DNA from: Bacteroidota bacterium
GTDB lineage: Bacteria; Bacteroidota; Bacteroidia; Flavobacteriales; Weeksellaceae
Reading direction: 5' to 3'
DNA: 44,106 nt
Assembly: GCA_023411265.1 (NCBI GenBank)
Contig: JAEYOX010000035.1
Coordinates: 1-44,106, forward strand
A model generated the notes under the pieces. It made no database searches, was not told where the DNA came from, and saw nothing but the letters and a program-made list of their open reading frames with translations. The first letter of the stretch is position 1; each line of letters starts with the position of its first letter. The position numbers and the translations under genes were made by a program. Shown here in pieces: positions 42,172 to 44,106 of this stretch.

Positions 42172-43164
42172 TTAATCGAACCTGTTTCCGCTAAGATCAA
42201 CAGATATTCCGAGCATGTTTACATTGGAAGCACTATGATATCGACTATGTGAATAATCGATAACAAAAGAATTGAAACGAATTCCGAATCCGGCTGAAAG
42301 TCCTGCGAAACTTCGCTGATCCAACACTGCAAGCTCGCTGCCTCGTTTTACATTATACCCGAGTCTTATTCGGAAGGAACTCTCCGGAAACAGTTCGGCA
42401 CCGAAGGAGAAATGATCCATAATTTTTCGGGTAAATCCCACTTCCTGCCCATTATGATCCAACTCGGAGGAAATATTAAATTGCTGAAGATCATGTGCTG
42501 TAATAGTGAGCGCAGCAGGAAATTTTTTCAAAATTCTAGTATAGCCGAGGTCTATTCTGAAAGGAAGTTTTTCTCTGGTTCCGTCGAAGGTTTTGAATTG
42601 ATAACCAAAATTTCTCACTGCGAGAGCCAGAGTTTCATTGGTTTTATCCAAATGATATGTAACGCCCACAGTACCCGCAACGGCCATGGAAGTATAATTG
42701 TCTATTTTGGAATTGATAAGCTGAATACCTGCTCCAATAGTCCATTCCTTTTCGAAATGATATGCGTATCCCGCACCAATGGCTGCATCAAAAGCACCAA
42801 ACTCTCCGTTTTGGAAACCGGCTTCATCGGTCCTGGGCATTTTTCCGTAGTCCATATATCGGGCATTTGCCGTCAGCATGTGTCCATTTTCGAAAACATG
42901 TCCGTAACTCAAAGTGCCATATTTGGAACCGGCAAGGTAGCTGGCTGCATTCACAGACACCTGCTTATGCATTTCGGAATTCAGTAAAGCAGGATTCACA
43001 GCAGCGAAGTTAACATCCTTATCCATTACCGAAATCGCATCACCTCCTAATGCGGCCTGCCTAGCAGAAACAGGAAGATTGAGAAATGGATATACGTTTT
43101 CCCCGACTTGCGCTTGCGCAGTTCCTAAGGAAAATAATAGCAATGAAAGGTAAATTTTCTTCAA
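42172..43164 (-). CDS. porQ: Type IX secretion protein PorQ
   Basis: A 330-residue outer-membrane beta-barrel of the PorV/PorQ (FadL-like) group. It has a signal peptide (1-19, ending TAQAQ), then VYPFLNLPVSARQAALGGDA and the AAVNPALL motif typical of PorQ/PorP-like proteins, and a barrel of alternating aromatic strands. PorQ is part of the attachment complex that anchors T9SS cargo at the surface; it works with PorU, PorV and PorZ. It is the machinery that the M36 protease in this window needs. The start is TTG at 43164, since no in-frame ATG lies upstream and the signal peptide begins there. Confidence 0.88.
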   Translation of the reverse strand: MKKIYLSLLLFSLGTAQAQVGENVYPFLNLPVSARQAALGGDAISVMDKDVNFAAVNPALLNSEMHKQVSVNAASYLAGSKYGTLSYGHVFENGHMLTANARYMDYGKMPRTDEAGFQNGEFGAFDAAIGAGYAYHFEKEWTIGAGIQLINSKIDNYTSMAVAGTVGVTYHLDKTNETLALAVRNFGYQFKTFDGTREKLPFRIDLGYTRILKKFPAALTITAHDLQQFNISSELDHNGQEVGFTRKIMDHFSFGAELFPESSFRIRLGYNVKRGSELAVLDQRSFAGLSAGFGIRFNSFVIDYSHSRYHSASNVNMLGISVDLSGNRFD

Positions 43165-43181
43165 CGCAGAATAATGTATTG

Positions 43182-43211
43182 CAAAAATAATCCTTTTTGA
43201 AACTTATCAAA
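43182..43211 (-). promoter_or_regulatory. porQ promoter
   Basis: On the minus strand, TTTG (43208-43211), 18 bases, then TATTTTTG (43182-43189), close to the consensus with nearly ideal spacing. Confidence 0.65.
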
Positions 43212-43270
43212 ATTTTTAACAAATTATTTCATCTTAATTTCAAATCTTTAAAGAATTTGTGGCTTTTGAT

Positions 43271-43278
43271 TATATTTG
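43271..43278 (+). promoter_or_regulatory. pyrH -7 element
   Basis: TATATTTG fits TAnnTTTG. A clear -33 at the usual distance is not present. The leader would be about 30 bases. Confidence 0.5.
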
Positions 43279-43313
43279 CAGCGCATAATCTAAAGCAACA
43301 AATCCTGTAGAGC

Positions 43314-44039
43314 ATGAAGTACAAAAGAATCCTACTTAAACTAAGCGGCGAAGCGCTGATGGGCAACCGACAGTATGGCATTGATAACGACCGTTTGAAG
43401 GACTATGCGAACGAAATAAAAAAAGTGGTAGATGAAGGTTGCGAAGTGGCCATCGTTATTGGTGGCGGTAATATTTTTCGAGGTGTTGCTGGCGCAGCCA
43501 AAGGGATGGACAGAGTGCAGGGAGATTATATGGGAATGCTGGCAACTGTAATCAACGGAATGGCACTGCAGGGAGCATTGGAGGATGCTGGTGTTTACAC
43601 AAGATTGCAAAGCGCGATTGAAATGGACAAAGTTGCAGAACCTTTTATTAAAAGAAAAGCGGTTCGCCATTTGGAAAAGGGAAGGGTAGTGATCTTCGGT
43701 GCCGGAACGGGTAACCCTTATTTCACCACCGATACTGCGGCTACACTGCGCGCAATCGAAATTGGTGCGGATATAATTTTGAAGGGGACCCGCGTGGACG
43801 GAATTTACGATTCTGACCCTGAAAAAAATCAAAATGCTGTCAAATATAATTCGCTCACTTTTGATGAAGTTTTTGAGAAAGGAATTAAAGTAATGGACAT
43901 GACAGCCTTTACACTTAGTCATGAAAACAAACTTCCCATTATTGTTTTTGATATGAACAAGGAAGGAAATCTTCTGAAAATTGTTCAGGGCGATAAAATT
44001 GGAACTTTAGTAGATTTGGAAAATAAAAATATCATTTAA
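43314..44039 (+). CDS. pyrH: Uridylate kinase (UMP kinase)
   Basis: A 241-residue hexameric bacterial UMP kinase of the amino-acid kinase fold. Landmarks are ILLKLSGEALMG, IVIGGGNIFRG, MGMLATVINGMALQ, FGAGTGNPYFTTDTAATLRA and ILKGTRVDGIYDSDP. It makes UDP from UMP, and is regulated by GTP and UTP. It starts a cluster with frr two bases downstream, the usual pyrH-frr order. Confidence 0.96.
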   Translation: MKYKRILLKLSGEALMGNRQYGIDNDRLKDYANEIKKVVDEGCEVAIVIGGGNIFRGVAGAAKGMDRVQGDYMGMLATVINGMALQGALEDAGVYTRLQSAIEMDKVAEPFIKRKAVRHLEKGRVVIFGAGTGNPYFTTDTAATLRAIEIGADIILKGTRVDGIYDSDPEKNQNAVKYNSLTFDEVFEKGIKVMDMTAFTLSHENKLPIIVFDMNKEGNLLKIVQGDKIGTLVDLENKNII

Positions 44040-44041
44040 TT

Positions 44042-44106
44042 ATGGAAGAATTAAATATGATTACAGATATGGTAAAGCAGGAAATGGATGCGGCAATAAG
44101 ACATCT
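44042..44106 (+). CDS. frr: Ribosome recycling factor, 5' fragment cut by the window edge
   Basis: The ATG at 44042 begins MEELNMITDMVKQEMDAAI and continues past the window edge. The start resembles the N-terminus of ribosome recycling factor, and the two-base spacing from pyrH is the standard pyrH-frr arrangement. Only 21 codons are visible, so the identification rests mostly on context. Confidence 0.75.
   Translation, partial: MEELNMITDMVKQEMDAAIRH

Noticed and set aside
1..44106. CRISPR arrays, rRNA, tRNA or intact insertion sequences
   Set aside because: No regularly spaced repeats, tRNA-like cloverleaf, rRNA signature or transposase gene was found on either strand, as far as reading by eye can show.

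Overview
This window looks like the chromosome of a flavobacterium close to Chryseobacterium/Kaistella (Bacteroidota, Weeksellaceae). The reasons are type IX secretion components and cargo (porQ, an M36 metalloprotease with a T9SS sorting domain), TAnnTTTG-type promoters in front of many genes, A-rich translation starts instead of strong Shine-Dalgarno sites, and the protein families present. No rRNA, tRNA, CRISPR array or intact insertion sequence was seen. The placement is an inference from gene content, not from a search.

Layout. (1) 1-3,065 is an accessory patch: an attC-like palindrome before a small membrane protein, then a GC-rich SulP anion transporter bracketed by two direct copies of a 116-bp repeat, with a gene-tail remnant beside it. 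(2) 3,088-11,504 (minus strand) holds a glycine-rich stress protein and a six-gene phosphorelay operon: a REC-kinase, a CHASE3 hybrid kinase with three receivers, two single receivers, CheR and CheB, but no chemoreceptor, CheA or CheW. An MntR-like regulator precedes it. (3) 11,765-20,420 carries rpsA, a secreted M36 protease, rplS, the CoA-transferase pair scoAB and an MFS exporter. (4) 20,446-21,765 has a broken T9SS-cargo tail, tatA and a PAP2 phosphatase. (5) 21,802-29,206 is the most interesting block. A five-gene minus-strand operon encodes a RIC-type di-iron protein with duplicated DUF2249 domains, a second hemerythrin, a DUF1858/DUF2249 protein, a heme-copper-oxidase-like membrane protein and a SufT-like Fe-S maturation factor. 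Upstream lies an NsrR-like Rrf2 regulator, and divergent from it a TonB receptor with a CxxC plug motif followed by a periplasmic thioredoxin. The same half-site, TCTTAATT, lies in both control regions, which suggests a nitric-oxide/Fe-S repair regulon that includes an outer-membrane importer.

(6) 29,250-34,842 holds a membrane-anchored SRPBCC/GyrI protein and the 2-oxoglutarate dehydrogenase genes odhA and odhB, which have separate promoters and a terminator between them. (7) 34,916-40,063 holds apaG, then a minus-strand run of an LpxL-like acyltransferase, a family-2 glycosyltransferase, two tandem alpha/beta hydrolases and a DEDDh exonuclease; a thioredoxin-like lipoprotein diverges from it. 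(8) 40,112-41,371 is a YtxH/holin-like envelope trio. (9) The window ends with cmk and porQ, divergent from pyrH-frr; frr runs off the edge.

The strongest candidates for something under-described are the predicted NO/Fe-S repair regulon and the CheB/CheR phosphorelay without receptors. Both are built from known domain families; the proposed links between the parts are inference.
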